Shown: piece after piece, positions 6,351 to 6,621 of the stretch | Layout: every line of letters begins with the position of its first letter | Numbering within the stretch: position 1 is the first letter of the stretch | Assembly: GCA_027066935.1 (NCBI GenBank) | Contig: JAMOMX010000407.1 | Coordinates: 1 to 6,621, forward strand | Source: Sulfurimonas sp. | Lineage (GTDB): Bacteria > Campylobacterota > Campylobacteria > Campylobacterales > Sulfurimonadaceae | Reading direction: 5' to 3' | DNA length: 6,621 nt | The notes under the pieces: model-generated | What the model was told of the DNA's origin: nothing | Seen by the model: the letters and a program-made list of their open reading frames with translations, nothing else | Database searches by the model: none | Made by a program: the position numbers and the translations under genes

Positions 6351-6621
6351 ATGGAGTTAGCTTTATTTATATCAGCCTTTTTAGCTGCTACTATACTTCC
6401 TTTTTCTTCAGAAGTTGCATTTATTGCAGCTATCTCAAACGGCATGTCAGTTGACTCTGCCTTGATTTTAGCTTCAAGTGGAAATATTCTAGCGATAATT
6501 TTAAATTATTTTCTTGGATATTTACTTTATGAAAAAACAAAAGCTAAATTAAAATCATCAAAAATTGGAAGAAAATCTTTAATATATGGGCATAAATATG
6601 GTGTTTTTGCTCTTTTTTTAT
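6351..6621 (+). CDS. yqaA: YqaA-family (VTT/DedA-like) small inner-membrane protein, 3'-truncated
   Basis: Ninety codons are visible before the right edge, with no stop. The N-terminus is hydrophobic (MELALFISAFLAATILPFSS) and contains the L-P-x-x-S-E-V motif near residues 17-22 that I recall from E. coli YqaA, where the segment reads LPGNSEV. A second hydrophobic segment at about 37-60 carries S-S-G-N-I-L-A and N-Y-F-L-G, matching the G-N-x-L-G/A and G-R region of the family. A basic Lys-rich stretch (62-76) follows, then Y-G-H-K-Y-G-V-F-A at the start of the next segment. These traits fit the VTT/SNARE-associated superfamily, in which some DedA members move lipids across the membrane; the role of YqaA itself is unknown. 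AAAGAGG at 6339-6345, five bases before the ATG, supports the start. It begins 50 bases after the dehydrogenase and has no evident link to flagella. Confidence 0.78.
   Translation, partial: MELALFISAFLAATILPFSSEVAFIAAISNGMSVDSALILASSGNILAIILNYFLGYLLYEKTKAKLKSSKIGRKSLIYGHKYGVFALFL

Overview
The window is AT-rich chromosomal DNA from what is most likely a member of the Campylobacterota (former Epsilonproteobacteria), probably a free-living Sulfurimonas- or Sulfuricurvum-like organism. The clues are the gene order fliK-flgD-flgE, a second long FlgE of 721 residues that closely resembles the approximately 718-residue hook protein of Helicobacter pylori as I remember it, a sigma-54 type promoter in front of that gene, and the low GC content. 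The genus is inference.

Layout, all on the + strand. Bases 1-1069 hold the 3' part of fliK (hook-length control), cut by the left edge. Bases 1137-1802 are flgD (hook cap/scaffold). Bases 1815-3077 are a 420-residue FlgE-family protein. A 108-base intergenic region (3078-3185) carries a well-spaced sigma-54 (-24/-12) promoter nested inside a long inverted repeat. Bases 3186-5351 encode the large FlgE, most likely the main structural hook subunit. Nineteen bases later, 5371-6300 encodes a D-2-hydroxyacid dehydrogenase. From 6351 to the right edge lies the 5' part of a YqaA-type small membrane protein.

How they work together: FlgD caps the growing hook, FlgE subunits polymerise beneath it, and FliK measures hook length and switches the export gate to filament substrates. 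The first three genes look like one transcription unit whose promoter lies outside the window. The large flgE appears to be switched on separately by sigma-54, the factor that drives middle/hook genes in Campylobacter and Helicobacter. The dehydrogenase has no visible promoter or terminator before it and may be read through from flgE. No RNA gene, mobile element or CRISPR array is visible, and intergenic space is small. I see no undescribed multi-gene system. The points worth a second look are the regulatory architecture before the large flgE, the tandem placement of two FlgE paralogs, the repeats in FliK, and the coupling of a metabolic enzyme to a hook gene.
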